From an uncultured Bacteroidales bacterium (GTDB lineage: Bacteria; Bacteroidota; Bacteroidia; Bacteroidales; UBA932): a DNA stretch of 34,076 bases. Shown here piece after piece: positions 1-10,202 of the stretch; within the stretch, counting starts at the first letter, position 1; each line of letters starts with the position of its first letter. Below the pieces are notes generated by a model. It was given only the letters and a program-made list of their open reading frames with translations, had not been told where the DNA came from and searched no databases. The stretch is from positions 1 to 34,076 of the forward strand of contig CASFLY010000126.1 in NCBI GenBank assembly GCA_949295645.1. Direction: 5' to 3'. Made by a program: the position numbers and the translations under genes.

Positions 1-648
1 CTCCGCCCCAAGGACATCGAAAGCGCAGGTTTCGCTGCTTACCACATACCCGTTTCCGAGCCTGCCTATGGACAACGGCCTGAGACCGTGCCTGTCCCTG
101 CACGCATAAATACGCTTTTGGGTCATTATCAGGAACGCAAAGGCCCCTTCGACCTCATTCAAGGCATTCTCGATGGAAAATATCCTCGGTTTATGGGCCT
201 TGGCACTGTCTTTCTTTATCAGATGGGCCAGGACCTCGCTGTCGGATGATGACTGGAAAAGGCTTCCCCTGTCCTCAAGGTTCTTGCGCAGGAGATTGTA
301 ATTCACCAGGTTACCGTTATGGGCCAAAGCGAAATCCCCCGTGTGGTGCCGGAACAGGAAAGGCTGCACATTCTCTATCCCGCCGCCGCCCGTTGTGGAA
401 TAGCGCACATGGCCGATAGCCATCTTCCCGCGCAGGGCGGACAGCCTGTCTTCATTGAAAACCTCGGTCACAAGCCCCTCGCCTTTCACACGCTTCATAT
501 TCCCGGAATCATCCACAGCCACAATCCCGCAGCCCTCCTGACCCCGGTGCTGCAAGGCATGCAGTCCGTAATATACTATGCTCGGCGCATCCTCCACTCC
601 CCAGACGCCGAACACGCCGCATTCCTCATTCAAGCCCCTGTCAGTCAT
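1..648 (-). CDS. purF: Amidophosphoribosyltransferase (partial, C-terminus beyond window)
   Basis: First step of de novo purine synthesis: PRPP plus glutamine gives 5-phosphoribosylamine. The 216 codons present read without a stop to base 1. They contain the N-terminal glutamine amidotransferase (Ntn hydrolase) domain. The sequence begins MTDRGLNEECGVFG, so the catalytic Cys (residue 10) would be exposed after removal of a short propeptide, as in the Bacillus-type enzyme. Further family motifs are ALQHRGQEGCGI (about residues 33-44), GHVRYSTTG (about 78-86), FALAHNGNL and SSSDSEVLAHLI. The phosphoribosyltransferase half lies outside the window. The start follows an AGGAAAG ribosome-binding site inside the purL 3' end, with only 1 nt between the purL stop and this ATG, so it is the third gene of purE-purL-purF. 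Confidence 0.95.
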   Translation of the reverse strand, partial: MTDRGLNEECGVFGVWGVEDAPSIVYYGLHALQHRGQEGCGIVAVDDSGNMKRVKGEGLVTEVFNEDRLSALRGKMAIGHVRYSTTGGGGIENVQPFLFRHHTGDFALAHNGNLVNYNLLRKNLEDRGSLFQSSSDSEVLAHLIKKDSAKAHKPRIFSIENALNEVEGAFAFLIMTQKRIYACRDRHGLRPLSIGRLGNGYVVSSETCAFDVLGAE

Positions 649-649
649 C

Positions 650-3600
650 CTACTTTCCTCTGAAATAATTTACCGCATTCTCGAAAAGCGGCTGCTCCAG
701 TTCCTCTTCGATATTCTTGAACGTGTTCTTCTCGTACCTTTCGGTATGTCCCATCTTGCCGAGTATCTGCCCGTTGCGGCTGATGATGCCTTCGATGGCA
801 TAATACGAACCGTTCGGGTTGTAAGGGGAATCCATCGTCACTTCCTCGGAAATAGGGTCCACATACTGGAATGCCACCTGCCCGTTCTCGAAAAGTTCCT
901 TGGCAAGAGATTCGTTCACCACGAACTTCCCTTCGCCATGGCTGACGGCTATGGTGTGGAGATCTCCGACCGAAAAGCTTGAAAGCCAAGGGGAATTGGT
1001 CGTAGCCACTCTCGTAGTGGCCATCTGCGAAATGTGCCGGTTTATATCGTTCCTGAACAATGTCGGCGACTCTTTCGTGACCATTCCCAGCCTGCCGTAA
1101 GGCAGCAGTCCGGACTTGACAAGGGCCTGGAAACCGTTGCATATACCCAGGATAAGTCCTCCGCGGTCGATCAGAGCATGTACCGCATCGGCTATCTCCT
1201 TGTTGTTAAGCACGTTCGCGATAAACTTACCGCTGCCGTCAGGTTCGTCGCCCGCAGAGAAACCTCCGACCAATGCAAGAATATGGCATTTCGAGATATT
1301 CTCTTTCATCTGTTCGATGGAGCGGAAAATATCTTCGCTGCGGAGATTGCAGAAGACGCTCATACGGACTTCGGCCCCTGCCTTGCGGAATGCCTTGGCA
1401 GTGTCGTAGTCGCAGTTCGTTCCCGGGAATACAGGGATATAGACTACAGGATGCTCTACCGGCTCACCCTTGTACTTCATCTCCGATTTCTTCACCTTCA
1501 GTACCTTAGCCTCATTGAACCCGGACGGAAGAAGCTGCCGGTGAGAAGGTTCGCAGGTATCCGGATAGATTTTCGCGAACCTGGCCCCGTTGGCGTACAT
1601 AAGCTCGAAGATGGACATCCTGACACCGTTGATCTTCAGGTTGCCGTCTTCTCCGGAAGTCACTTCCCCGAGATATACGGCATTCTCATAGTCGAGTTCT
1701 CCCTCCGACTCCACCACGACAGAACCGTAGCTGTAGTTGAAAAGCTGCTCCTCCGGACAGTTTATATCCACTCCGAAAGCATTCCCGAACGACATCTTGC
1801 ATACGGCCTCCGCCACTCCGCCGAATCCTACGGCATAGCCCGAAACTATTTTGCCCGAAGCTATCTGGCTTTCGATATATCTGAAATTGGCCTTGAGCTG
1901 TGCGACATCGGGCATATAGTCGGCCCTTGGAGTATGCCTTATCAGATAAAGTCTGTTGCCCTCCCATTTGAGTTCAGGTGAAATCACCTTTCCCGCATTC
2001 ACGGTCGTTATTCCGAACGCCATCAGCATAGGAGGGACGTTGATATGCTCGAAGGTCCCGCTCATGGAATCTTTTCCCCCGATGGACGGAAGGCCGAATT
2101 CCACCTGCATCTTCAACGCCCCGAGCAGGGCGCCGAGAGGCTTGCCCCAGGATCTGGAGTCATGCATCCTCTCGAAATATTCCTGATATGAAAACCTCAT
2201 TTTCTCATACGAAGCCCCTGCCGCCACGACCTTTGCGCAAGCCTCCACAACGGAATATGCAGCCCCGTGGTACGGGCTCCAGGACGAGATGAAAGGATTG
2301 TAGCCGAATGCCATAATACTGGCGGTGTCGGTATATCCGTCCGTCGGAAGTTTCTGCACCGAGACCTGGGTTTCGGTGGTCTGGAGGCAACCTCCGAACG
2401 GCATCAGGACAGTGGAACGCCCTATTGTGGAGTCGAACATCTCGATGAGGCCTTTCTGCGAAGTGACATTCGGATCCTGGAGATTGTTGAACACCTTTTC
2501 CTTCAGGTTCGCACCCGCCACGTTCCTCTCGAACGGATTCCTGTTTTCCACAGACGAGACCACGGCGGAGGCATAGTGTTTCGCCCCGGCGCTGTCGATG
2601 AATGCCCGGGACAGATCTACCACGAGCTTGCCGTGATCGTACATGCGAAGCCTTTCCGTATTAGTCACATCGGCCACATGGGTCACCTCCACGTTTTCGC
2701 TCCGGCAATATGCCTCGAATTCCTCCCTGTCTTTCGCCTCGATGACCACCGACATCCTTTCCTGGGATTCGCTTATGGCAAGTTCCGTGGAATTCAGACC
2801 GCTGTACTTGACCGGAACCCTGTCCAAATAGATGTCGAGCCCGTCAGTAAGTTCCCCGATGGCCACACTCACGCCGCCGGCGCCGAATTCGTTGGACTTC
2901 TTGATAAGCCTCGTGACTTCCGGTCTGCGGAACAGCCTCTGGAGCTTTCTCTCTTCAGGTGCATTTCCCTTCTGCACCTCGCTTCCGCATGTCTCTATGG
3001 ATGATTCGGTATGCTCTTTCGATGAGCCGGTAGCCCCGCCGATACCGTCTCGTCCGGTACGTCCGCCCAAGAGAAGGACCACGTCTCCGGGGCATGGCGT
3101 CTCCCTGCGTACATTTTCCGCCTTGACGGCCCCGACCACGGCGCCGACCTCAAGCCGTTTGGCCACGTAATTTTCATGATATATCTCCCTGACATGCGTT
3201 GTGGCAAGGCCTATCTGATTGCCATAGCTCGAGTATCCGTGCGCCGCCTTGCGGCTGATGACTTTCTGCGGAAGTTTGCCCGGCATGGTCTCGGCAACCG
3301 GCTGGTAGATATTTCCGGCTCCGGTCACTCGCATTGCCTGATAGACATAGCTTCTGCCCGACAACGGATCCCTTATCGCCCCTCCGAGACAGGTGGCGGC
3401 GCCTCCGAACGGTTCTATTTCGGTCGGATGGTTGTGCGTCTCGTTCTTGAACTGGAGCAGCCATTTTTCCATCTTGCCGTCCACATCCACATCCACGAAT
3501 ATGCTGCAGGCATTGTTTTCCTCGCTGACCTCCATATCGTCGAGAAGCCCTTTCGACTTCAGATAACGGGCGCCTACGGTAGCCATATCCATAAGATTGA

Positions 3601-4390
3601 GCCCCTTATGCTCACGGCCGAGCTCTTTCCTTATCTTCATGTACAGGTTCAGAGTCCCGTCTATCTCCCCTTTGATAAAGGAATCCTCGATGCTAATATC
3701 CTGAAGTTCGGTAGTGAAAGTCGTATGGCGGCAATGGTCGCTCCAGTAAGTATCGAGAATACGGAGTTCTGTCTCATACGGGTCCCTGCCTTCTTTCCTG
3801 AAATAATTGACGACTTCCCTCAGGTCGTCGGCATTCATGGCAAGGCCCATCCTGCGGCAGTAACCTGCAAGTTCTTCCTCTTTCAATGCCGTGAGACCTT
3901 CAAGTATCCGCACCGGTTTCACTTCGGCCTGTTCGGTATCGGTAAGACGGGACAGGTCCTTCTCGCGGGATTCCACCGCATTGATATAGTAATGTCTGAT
4001 TTTCGCTATCACATCATCCGACACTTCCCCGTCAAGGATTATCAGCTTGGAACTTCTGATGCGGACATCCGCCTCAGGCTCAATCAGTTTCACGCATTCC
4101 ACTGCAGAAGCCGCCCTCTGGTCGAACTGTCCCGGAAGATATTCTACGGCGATGTACTTGCTGCCTGTCAGGTCGCAGTCATCCGTAACCTTGTCGGTCA
4201 CGATTTCACCGAACACGCCGTAACGGCTTTTTTCAAGAAGTTCCTCCGAAAATCCGAAAAGGTCATAGACGTTGAGAAGCCTCAGGCTCTGCAGCGACAG
4301 GCCGAGATTTTCATTCAGTTCGCTCAGGAGACTTTGCGCCTCCACCTGAAATTCAGGATACTTTTCTACGAAAACGCGGTAATTTTTCAT
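650..4390 (-). CDS. purL: Phosphoribosylformylglycinamidine synthase, large single-chain type
   Basis: Converts FGAR, ATP and glutamine to FGAM in purine synthesis. At 1246 aa it is the fused form, with synthetase domains and a C-terminal class I glutamine amidotransferase, so no separate purS or purQ is needed. The ATP/FGAR-binding signature [19 protein letters not shown] is near residues 314-332. The amidotransferase domain occupies about residues 980-1246, with the nucleophile Cys1084 in LGICNGFQ and His1151 in SHGEGKF, followed by the PNGS stretch. Its ATG overlaps the purE stop by 4 nt (ATGA), which implies translational coupling. A long open frame on the opposite strand is only a codon-bias shadow. 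Confidence 0.97.
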   Translation of the reverse strand: MKNYRVFVEKYPEFQVEAQSLLSELNENLGLSLQSLRLLNVYDLFGFSEELLEKSRYGVFGEIVTDKVTDDCDLTGSKYIAVEYLPGQFDQRAASAVECVKLIEPEADVRIRSSKLIILDGEVSDDVIAKIRHYYINAVESREKDLSRLTDTEQAEVKPVRILEGLTALKEEELAGYCRRMGLAMNADDLREVVNYFRKEGRDPYETELRILDTYWSDHCRHTTFTTELQDISIEDSFIKGEIDGTLNLYMKIRKELGREHKGLNLMDMATVGARYLKSKGLLDDMEVSEENNACSIFVDVDVDGKMEKWLLQFKNETHNHPTEIEPFGGAATCLGGAIRDPLSGRSYVYQAMRVTGAGNIYQPVAETMPGKLPQKVISRKAAHGYSSYGNQIGLATTHVREIYHENYVAKRLEVGAVVGAVKAENVRRETPCPGDVVLLLGGRTGRDGIGGATGSSKEHTESSIETCGSEVQKGNAPEERKLQRLFRRPEVTRLIKKSNEFGAGGVSVAIGELTDGLDIYLDRVPVKYSGLNSTELAISESQERMSVVIEAKDREEFEAYCRSENVEVTHVADVTNTERLRMYDHGKLVVDLSRAFIDSAGAKHYASAVVSSVENRNPFERNVAGANLKEKVFNNLQDPNVTSQKGLIEMFDSTIGRSTVLMPFGGCLQTTETQVSVQKLPTDGYTDTASIMAFGYNPFISSWSPYHGAAYSVVEACAKVVAAGASYEKMRFSYQEYFERMHDSRSWGKPLGALLGALKMQVEFGLPSIGGKDSMSGTFEHINVPPMLMAFGITTVNAGKVISPELKWEGNRLYLIRHTPRADYMPDVAQLKANFRYIESQIASGKIVSGYAVGFGGVAEAVCKMSFGNAFGVDINCPEEQLFNYSYGSVVVESEGELDYENAVYLGEVTSGEDGNLKINGVRMSIFELMYANGARFAKIYPDTCEPSHRQLLPSGFNEAKVLKVKKSEMKYKGEPVEHPVVYIPVFPGTNCDYDTAKAFRKAGAEVRMSVFCNLRSEDIFRSIEQMKENISKCHILALVGGFSAGDEPDGSGKFIANVLNNKEIADAVHALIDRGGLILGICNGFQALVKSGLLPYGRLGMVTKESPTLFRNDINRHISQMATTRVATTNSPWLSSFSVGDLHTIAVSHGEGKFVVNESLAKELFENGQVAFQYVDPISEEVTMDSPYNPNGSYYAIEGIISRNGQILGKMGHTERYEKNTFKNIEEELEQPLFENAVNYFRGK

Positions 4391-4854
4391 ATTTCGGCTT
4401 CAAGTACTTTCTGCGTCTGTTCCTTTCTGAATTCCACCAGCTTTTCAGTAAGCGAATCATCGGCCAGGGCCAGTATTTCCACTGCAAGCAGGCCCGCGTT
4501 TTTCGCCCCGTTGATAGCCATCGTGGCTACAGGTATCCCGCCCGGCATCTGCACAATGGACAGAAGGGAATCCATGCCCCCAAGCGCCTTGGTCTGTATA
4601 GGAACGCCTATGACAGGTACGGTAGTCATGCCTGCCACCACTCCGGCTACATGGGCCGCCCCGCCCGCTCCTGCTATAATGACGCCTATTCCGCGTTCCT
4701 TCGCCGATTTGGCATATTCGCACATCAGATCCGGCGTCCTGTGAGCGCTGATGACACGCTTTTCGTATTCGACACCGAAATCCTCAAGAACCTTGATCGC
4801 AGCTGACATGATTTCATAGTCGCTGGTCGAACCCATAATGACTGCTACCTTCAT
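4387..4854 (-). CDS. purE: N5-carboxyaminoimidazole ribonucleotide mutase
   Basis: Moves the carboxyl group of N5-CAIR to give CAIR in purine synthesis. The 155 aa length fits class I PurE. Motifs seen are the N-terminal MGSTSDYE phosphate-binding loop, SAHRTPD with His38, AGAGGAAH (about residues 62-69) and [16 protein letters not shown]. Class I enzymes normally work with the N5-CAIR synthetase PurK, which is not in the window. It is the first gene of the purE-purL-purF operon, about 50 nt downstream of a TACATTTG promoter box and divergent from cysS. Confidence 0.95.
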   Translation of the reverse strand: MKVAVIMGSTSDYEIMSAAIKVLEDFGVEYEKRVISAHRTPDLMCEYAKSAKERGIGVIIAGAGGAAHVAGVVAGMTTVPVIGVPIQTKALGGMDSLLSIVQMPGGIPVATMAINGAKNAGLLAVEILALADDSLTEKLVEFRKEQTQKVLEAEI

Positions 4855-4910
4855 ATTGTCGGAAATAAATTAAAATTCAGGATCTGCGGCTCCCCTCCCG
4901 GAAGCACGCG

Positions 4911-4918
4911 CAAATGTA
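4911..4918 (-). promoter_or_regulatory. Probable -7 box for the purE-purL-purF operon
   Basis: TACATTTG on the minus strand matches the Bacteroidota -7 consensus TAnnTTTG and lies 57 nt upstream of the purE ATG. No convincing TTTG -33 box is visible at the usual distance. It is back-to-back with the cysS promoter box about 24 nt away. No purine-riboswitch-like fold was seen in the short leader. Confidence 0.5.
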
Positions 4919-4941
4919 ATGAAAATTTCGTAATTTTTTTG

Positions 4942-4949
4942 TATGTTTG
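4942..4949 (+). promoter_or_regulatory. Probable -7 box for cysS-xth
   Basis: TATGTTTG matches TAnnTTTG and lies 25 nt upstream of the chosen cysS ATG at 4974. This argues against an in-frame TTG start at 4947, which would lie inside the promoter box. The -33 element is weak. Confidence 0.5.
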
Positions 4950-4973
4950 CGAGGATATAGACAGATTGATTTT

Positions 4974-6506
4974 ATGAGAGATTTATACATAACCAACACC
5001 CTTTCGAGGAAAAAGGAACTTTTCAGGCCGATCCACCCCGGGTTCGCAGGGCTTTATGTATGCGGCCCTACCGTCTACGGGGACGCCCATCTCGGGCATG
5101 CACGGCCGGGAATCACATATGACGTGCTCGTGAAGCTGCTCAGGCATCTCGGGTATAAAGTGCGGTACGTCAGGAACATAACAGACGTAGGACATCTCGA
5201 ACACGATGCCGACGAGGGCGAGGACAAGATCGCAAAGAAAGCACGTATCGAGCAGCTGGAACCTATGGAGGTGGTGCAGGAATATACCATCAGGTACCAT
5301 GAGGCGATGAATATGCTGAACGTGGCGCCGCCGTCGATAGAGCCGCGGGCATCCGGACATATCATAGAACAGATAGCTCTGGTACAGAAGATTCTGGACG
5401 CGGGTTTTGCGTATGTAAGCAACGGTTCCGTCTATTTCGACGTAAGGAAATACAATGAAAGCCACCGTTACGGCATCCTTTCGGGAAGGAATCTCGATGA
5501 CGTAGTCAGCGGTACGCGCGAACTGGACAGCCAGGACGACAAGAGGGAGCCATACGATTTCGCCCTCTGGAAAAAGGCTGCTCCCGAACACATCATGCAC
5601 TGGCCGTCACCGTGGAGCGAGGGTTTCCCGGGCTGGCATTTAGAGTGCTCGGCGATGAGCGAAAAGTACCTCGGGCGCGAATTCGACATACACGGAGGCG
5701 GGATGGACCTCATGTTTCCGCACCATGAATGCGAACTGGCCCAGAACACGGCTTCGCGCGGCTGCGGCGGGGTGAAATACTGGATGCACAACAATATGAT
5801 CACCATCAACGGCAAGAAGATGGGCAAGTCGTACGGGAATTTCATCACGCTCCAGGAACTTTTCACCGGCACGCACCCTCTTTTGGAACAGGCATATTCG
5901 CCGATGACAGTACGGTTTTTCATCCTCCAGGCGCACTACCGCAGCACTCTCGACTTCAGCAACGAGGCTCTGCAGGCGGCCGGAAAGGGGTTGAAAAAGG
6001 TGATGCAGGCCTACAAGGATTTACGTGAAATGGGGAAAGCCGCAGGGGCGGTTTCCGGAGATACGGAAGGCACTTCCGGAAATACCGCACAGGCACCGGA
6101 CAGTTTCACGGCTGATTATGAGGAAATCAACGGGATATGCGCCCAGGTGTACGAGGCTCTTTGCGACGACCTGAACACGCCGGTGGCCATCGCCCATATT
6201 TTCGATGCGGTAAGGATAATAAATTCCGCCAAGGACGGCAAGATTGCGCTGACGGCCAATGATCTGAACGTGCTCCTGAGGCTTTTCGACAACATCGTGG
6301 CAGGGGTGCTCGGACTGAAAGACGAGGAGGGTGAAGGAGGAAAGGCTGCAGGAACGATTGCCGGGCTGATGGACCTGATCCTCGGGCAGAGAAAGGCGGC
6401 AAAGGCAGCAAAGGACTGGGCGACGTCTGACCGCATCCGCGACGAGCTGAAAGCTCTCGGGATACAGATCAAGGACACAAAAGAAGGGACCGAATGGTCT
6501 CTTTAG
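4974..6506 (+). CDS. cysS: Cysteinyl-tRNA synthetase
   Basis: Class I aminoacyl-tRNA synthetase that charges tRNA-Cys. With the ATG at 4974 it is 510 aa and begins [17 protein letters not shown], the usual CysRS start. The HIGH motif is HLGH (39-42) in [16 protein letters not shown]. The KMSKS loop reads KMGKS (282-286). Predicted zinc ligands are Cys30, Cys225 (LECSAMS), His250 and Glu254 (PHHECE). The helical C-terminus has a low-complexity Gly/Ala/Thr stretch around residues 355-380 ([18 protein letters not shown]), probably a loop insertion. The xth start lies 17 nt after the stop. Confidence 0.96.
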   Translation: MRDLYITNTLSRKKELFRPIHPGFAGLYVCGPTVYGDAHLGHARPGITYDVLVKLLRHLGYKVRYVRNITDVGHLEHDADEGEDKIAKKARIEQLEPMEVVQEYTIRYHEAMNMLNVAPPSIEPRASGHIIEQIALVQKILDAGFAYVSNGSVYFDVRKYNESHRYGILSGRNLDDVVSGTRELDSQDDKREPYDFALWKKAAPEHIMHWPSPWSEGFPGWHLECSAMSEKYLGREFDIHGGGMDLMFPHHECELAQNTASRGCGGVKYWMHNNMITINGKKMGKSYGNFITLQELFTGTHPLLEQAYSPMTVRFFILQAHYRSTLDFSNEALQAAGKGLKKVMQAYKDLREMGKAAGAVSGDTEGTSGNTAQAPDSFTADYEEINGICAQVYEALCDDLNTPVAIAHIFDAVRIINSAKDGKIALTANDLNVLLRLFDNIVAGVLGLKDEEGEGGKAAGTIAGLMDLILGQRKAAKAAKDWATSDRIRDELKALGIQIKDTKEGTEWSL

Positions 6507-6523
6507 AAAACGGGAAAGGAAAA

Positions 6524-7288
6524 ATGAAATTTGTTTCGTGGAATGTAAACGGCCTCCGCGCCTGCGCCGGGAAAGGCTTCGCGGAAACGTTCAGGAAGCT
6601 TGACGCCGACTTTTTCGCCCTGCAGGAGACAAAGATGCAGCAGGGGCAGCTGGACATGGAATTCGAAGGCTACAGATCGTACTGGAACTATGCCGACAAA
6701 AAAGGCTATTCCGGAACGGCCGTGTTTACGAAACACGAGCCCCTCGGCGTGACATACGGCATCGGAATCGACGAACACGACCACGAAGGCCGTGTCATCA
6801 CGTTGGAGATGGAAGATTTCTTTTTTGTCACGGTGTATGTACCGAATTCACAGGACGAACTTGCCCGTCTCGGCTACCGGATGAAATGGGAAGACGACTT
6901 CAGGGCTTATCTGCTGAAACTGGATGCTTCGAAACCGGTAATAGTCTGCGGCGACCTCAATGTCGCCCATCAGGAAATCGACCTGAAAAACCCCAGGACT
7001 AACCGACGTAATGCAGGCTTCACCGACGAAGAGAGGGAAAAGTTCTCTCTGCTTCTCGACAGCGGCTTTACCGACACGTTCAGGCATTTCTATCCGGATA
7101 TGAAAGACATATATTCCTGGTGGTCATACCGTTTCAAGGCCAGGGAAAAGAACGCCGGCTGGCGCATCGACTACTTCCTGACATCCAAAAGGCTGGACGA
7201 CAGGCTTGTTTCGGCCAAAATCCATACGGAAATTTACGGTTCCGATCACTGTCCTGTCGAGCTCTGCCTGTCATCCTGTCTGCCATAA
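6524..7288 (+). CDS. xth: Exodeoxyribonuclease III (AP endonuclease family)
   Basis: Metal-dependent exonuclease and AP endonuclease of base-excision repair, EEP superfamily. The start at 6524 gives MKFVSWNVNGLRAC and is preceded by GGGAAAGGA; an in-frame ATG 30 nt upstream would overlap cysS and add a non-conserved extension. Length 254 aa. Catalytic residues by motif: Asn7 (SWNVNGLR), Glu35 (LQETK), Asp144 and Asn146 (CGDLNVAH), Asp241 and His242 (GSDHCPVEL). The last residues (SCLP) and the stop codon lie inside an inverted-repeat element starting at 7275, so the native C-terminus may have been replaced. Likely co-transcribed with cysS. Confidence 0.94.
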   Translation: MKFVSWNVNGLRACAGKGFAETFRKLDADFFALQETKMQQGQLDMEFEGYRSYWNYADKKGYSGTAVFTKHEPLGVTYGIGIDEHDHEGRVITLEMEDFFFVTVYVPNSQDELARLGYRMKWEDDFRAYLLKLDASKPVIVCGDLNVAHQEIDLKNPRTNRRNAGFTDEEREKFSLLLDSGFTDTFRHFYPDMKDIYSWWSYRFKAREKNAGWRIDYFLTSKRLDDRLVSAKIHTEIYGSDHCPVELCLSSCLP

Positions 7289-7398
7289 CGGGCAATCTGC
7301 GGCGTTGCTCTCGGGACTTGCCTCTCGGTCATTTACGAAAGTAAACTCCCTCGGTCTCGCCCTCGGCGCGTTGAATCTTACCCGTTCTGACAGACAGG
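7275..7398. repeat. 124-nt imperfect inverted-repeat element (MITE-like) at the xth 3' end
   Basis: The 18-nt termini 7275-7292 (CCTGTCTGCCATAACGGG) and 7381-7398 (CCCGTTCTGACAGACAGG) are inverted copies matching at 16 of 18 positions. The centre holds a small perfect hairpin, TTTAC-GAAA-GTAAA (7332-7345), almost exactly at the symmetry axis. Flanking the centre are CTCTCGG and CCCTCGG blocks. The left terminus supplies the last four sense codons and stop of xth. No transposase or clear target duplication is visible. It could be a small non-autonomous mobile element or a convergent-gene hairpin between xth and the 7429 gene. Confidence 0.6.
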
Positions 7399-7428
7399 CG
7401 GTATACCTTGGGTTTCCAAATACAGAGC

Positions 7429-8223
7429 CTAAAAAACGATATTGAAAGCCAGTCCGGCAGAATTGGAATCGGCATACGGCGCCATAGAAAGCGCTGTCTT
7501 GCCTGCTACAATATGTTTTTTCCCGTCAGCGACGATTCCGTCGATTAGATTCCAGACATAAACTGCAGCAGCACCTGCAATCGAGATATTCCGGGCGATA
7601 AGCCATGAATTTGCTTTTTCGACATAGGCCTTGCGGACATCCGCATTGTATTTTGCCGTCAGGCTTTTGTTATAGCAATCATTGGCCATAAGCTGGCATC
7701 CCACAATTCCTGCGATGAACAGACATTCACCGGAAATAATCAGCGAGCCTTTTACTGTCGAGCCTTTATGTATTTGAGCCATTCCAGGCAGGAAAATCCG
7801 TCCGGAAAAGGCATATTTTTCAGAAACTTCTACCGGTTCATACTGGATGCCAGGATTTTTTGCCGTCTGCACGAGCAGAAATACCGTATACCCGCGGGAA
7901 GAATGATGTACGTATTCGTCCAGTATTCTTGCTTTTACTATGATCTCATGATCCGAACTCACATTCACATCATCCCCCGAAATCGAGACCGTGGCTTCTG
8001 TTCCGGTCGCAAGGCTTCTGCGATGGATAGCTTCACCGGCGGCTTTGGCCCTTGCCTCTTTCAAGTCATAACCTGATGCAGATACGACTTCTATGTAGGA
8101 ATTGGGCATTTCCTTGAAATAACCGTTCACCCATTCGGGTTTTTCATGAAAAGCAGCACCCTGTCCCGCTGCAACGGACGGGAACAAGGTGCCCAACAAA
8201 GTAACTATTATAAAATATTTCAC
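7429..8223 (-). CDS. Secreted LPP20-like / DUF5683-like envelope protein
   Basis: The 264 aa protein starts with a Sec signal peptide (MKYFIIVTLLGTLFPSVAAG, cleavage near residue 20). Residues about 28-120 (PEWVNGYF, then IEVVSASGYDLKEARAKAAGEAI) resemble the LPP20-type fold of small bacterial lipoproteins. The second half contains FLPGMAQIHKGSTVKGS (about 143-159), resembling the PGxGQ..kG motif of Bacteroidota DUF5683-type proteins, with two hydrophobic segments (about 159-176 and 209-227) that may be membrane-inserted. It is the last gene of a four-gene envelope operon; its ATG is 2 nt past the upstream stop. Function unknown; domain assignments are by eye. Confidence 0.7.
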   Translation of the reverse strand: MKYFIIVTLLGTLFPSVAAGQGAAFHEKPEWVNGYFKEMPNSYIEVVSASGYDLKEARAKAAGEAIHRRSLATGTEATVSISGDDVNVSSDHEIIVKARILDEYVHHSSRGYTVFLLVQTAKNPGIQYEPVEVSEKYAFSGRIFLPGMAQIHKGSTVKGSLIISGECLFIAGIVGCQLMANDCYNKSLTAKYNADVRKAYVEKANSWLIARNISIAGAAAVYVWNLIDGIVADGKKHIVAGKTALSMAPYADSNSAGLAFNIVF

Positions 8224-8225
8224 GA

Positions 8226-8825
8226 CTATTCGCCTTTTTGTTCCTTGTATTCATTGAAACGCTGCTCCATAAGCTCCCTGTATTTGAATTCATCGAAGTT
8301 GATTTCTTCCTTTTCTTCAGGAGTCAGTACGTTGGCGACTTCTTTCGCCACTCCGGCAGCGAGGGCCTGCTTCGGAACCTTGATGGCGACATAACATTCT
8401 ACCATCCCGTCCTCCGCCACTCCGGAAAATTTCACACAGCAGGCTTGGATATCATTGAGAATGGCTTGCACGACAGCATCTCCGGCCCTTTCGAGTTTCG
8501 TTCTAATGTCATTTCCGCGATTTGTGCCGAACGATGAGCTGTAATTGCTTATCATTCCGTTGTATGTATGGTGATACTTTGCGTACACGATCTGCTTGGC
8601 ATTTTCAAGAGCGTTGAGCTGGCATTCGCCTTTCTGATAGGAGGAGCCCCTGTAGATGCCGGTTGCGGCAAATTCCTGAGGGGTATCATAGACTTCACAC
8701 GGCAGTGAATATACTTCACCGAACGGTGCTGCAGTCTTCGTTACCGACTGTGCCGGAACTTTCCTGGAAGCTCCGCAAGAGGTCACTGCAATGGCAATGA
8801 CTGTTAGGATCAATGTTCTTTTCAT
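8226..8825 (-). CDS. Lipoprotein, LPP20-like
   Basis: Start chosen at 8825 because it gives a clean lipoprotein signal (MKRTLILTVIAIAVTSCGAS, lipid-modified Cys about residue 17); an upstream in-frame ATG adds 13 residues before the signal. The 199 aa protein has a mixed alpha/beta body with LNALENAKQIVYAKY (about 70-84) and a C-terminal VECYVAIKVPKQALA segment, resembling LPP20-family proteins. It ends in a charged helix (PEEKEEINFDEFKYRELMEQ). Its partner gene downstream has a similar front domain, so the two may work together at the outer membrane. No known function. Confidence 0.7.
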   Translation of the reverse strand: MKRTLILTVIAIAVTSCGASRKVPAQSVTKTAAPFGEVYSLPCEVYDTPQEFAATGIYRGSSYQKGECQLNALENAKQIVYAKYHHTYNGMISNYSSSFGTNRGNDIRTKLERAGDAVVQAILNDIQACCVKFSGVAEDGMVECYVAIKVPKQALAAGVAKEVANVLTPEEKEEINFDEFKYRELMEQRFNEYKEQKGE

Positions 8826-8851
8826 AATAATACCGGTTGTTGAAATTAGCT

Positions 8852-10171
8852 TTATCTTACACATCTTGCATAGTAGTTGGTCGTAGGGTATTGCTGGACT
8901 TCCGATGCAGTTCTCGAGACGGAACTTTCTCTGCCGGAGCTGAAAGAGTAATAATAGATTGTTATAGTATATGACCAGTCGTCATACAGACTGCCGGGAC
9001 GTTTGTGTGAAGTCTCCATCTTGTTCGACCAATATCCCGATTCTACAAATCCTCCTATTTCGGCAGCATTCTGATACATATAGGCCAGTTCTGAAAGTGT
9101 AGGCAGTCTCCAGTCCCTGTATCCTCCGACCGCAGAACTTTCGCACGCCGTCGTCATCGAGTCCCATTTGCCGTATCCGGCATCTTTCGTCTGGACGTAC
9201 AAGCCGTCATATACATAATAACCGTCGTTCGTCATAAAAACTTTTTCTTCGCCATAAACGACATACAAAGGATTCGAAGCGTAAGCCCTGACATAGTATC
9301 TGACCCCGAGTTCAAGGCCGTCGGCCTTTGCGCTGAAGGCATAATCATCGGTTTTGCTGACACTGATATTCTTTATGGTATTTTCCAGTGTCGGGCCCGG
9401 CGAAGCAGAGTAGACGAACCCTCTTTCCGTATAGGACGGGTAGCCGACAGATGTTATCCTCCCATTGAAAGTGGCAGTGTTTTTCCCTATGTCCGAAACA
9501 TTTCCAGTCGTTACGGATGCTGTTTTTGAAAGGATGTTATGGGCTTTGAGCACGACTTCGGAACTGCCCTGACTGTTGTCCGATACGACATATATCCTCG
9601 TTTCATTGTCTCCACGGGCCGTTCTGCGCCTGTCGATATTGACTACTATGGAAGCCGTCCTGCCGTATTGAAGCGTACCTTCAGACGGTTCTATCGAGCT
9701 GATCCAGTCGCAGTTATATTCAATATGCCACTCGAGATCCTCGTAGTAGTCATTCACAATGTTGAAAGACAGGCTGTTATTGCTTATATCATCCCCAAAA
9801 TCAAGCAGATTCCGGTCAGCCGTCACTTCTGCCGGAATCCTTTCCATCAGCAAATGGCATCCGGAATCGGCACCGGCGACGACCGTCACGATATTAGAAG
9901 CATCCTCGTAGCCTGTCTTTACGATTTCCACGGTGTATTCTCCAGGCTCTATGTTTGTAAACGAGTACGAACCGTCCGTACCGGTTACAGTGGTCTTGCC
10001 ACTTGGCGTGATCGACACCTGCGCGACAGAAACAGGATCGCCAGTGGTCTTGTCAAGTACGGTTCCGTAAATATTGCCGTACTCGGAATTGCCGGACACC
10101 GTTTCTACCGATGAACACCCGGCAATGGCAATGATTGCAAAAGCAATGGCTGCCGCAGTTTTTTTGTTCAT
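8852..10171 (-). CDS. Multidomain surface lipoprotein (CarboxypepD_reg, BACON-like, Fn3-like, DUF1566/Lcl-like)
   Basis: About 439 aa from the ATG at 10171; a GTG two codons upstream is the alternative start. Lipoprotein signal ends AIAGCSS (Cys about 19). Domains in order: a carboxypeptidase-regulatory-like beta-sandwich (about 31-108, NIYGTVLDKTTGDPVSVAQV, DGSYSFTNIEPGEYTVEI); a BACON-like domain (about 111-205, NLLDFGDD, CDWISSIEPSEGTL); a fibronectin-III-like domain (about 208-305, TATFNGRITSVGYPSYTERG, GVRYYVRAYASN); and a C-terminal DUF1566/Lcl-like fold (about 310-439) with YRDWRLPTLSELAYM, SGYWSNKM and the terminal YYARCVR. Such architectures are usually outer-membrane surface binding proteins. 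Substrate unknown. Confidence 0.75.
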   Translation of the reverse strand: MNKKTAAAIAFAIIAIAGCSSVETVSGNSEYGNIYGTVLDKTTGDPVSVAQVSITPSGKTTVTGTDGSYSFTNIEPGEYTVEIVKTGYEDASNIVTVVAGADSGCHLLMERIPAEVTADRNLLDFGDDISNNSLSFNIVNDYYEDLEWHIEYNCDWISSIEPSEGTLQYGRTASIVVNIDRRRTARGDNETRIYVVSDNSQGSSEVVLKAHNILSKTASVTTGNVSDIGKNTATFNGRITSVGYPSYTERGFVYSASPGPTLENTIKNISVSKTDDYAFSAKADGLELGVRYYVRAYASNPLYVVYGEEKVFMTNDGYYVYDGLYVQTKDAGYGKWDSMTTACESSAVGGYRDWRLPTLSELAYMYQNAAEIGGFVESGYWSNKMETSHKRPGSLYDDWSYTITIYYYSFSSGRESSVSRTASEVQQYPTTNYYARCVR

Positions 10172-10202
10172 AGCCACTATATTTTTTAATGATAAAAAGT
10201 CG

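Noticed and set aside
3176..4744. 522-codon open frame on the plus strand opposite purL/purE
   Set aside because: It lies antisense to two unambiguous purine genes and has no recognisable domain; it is a codon-bias shadow.
4947..4973. TTG start for cysS adding nine residues
   Set aside because: The TTG is part of the TATGTTTG promoter box and the added residues are not family-like.
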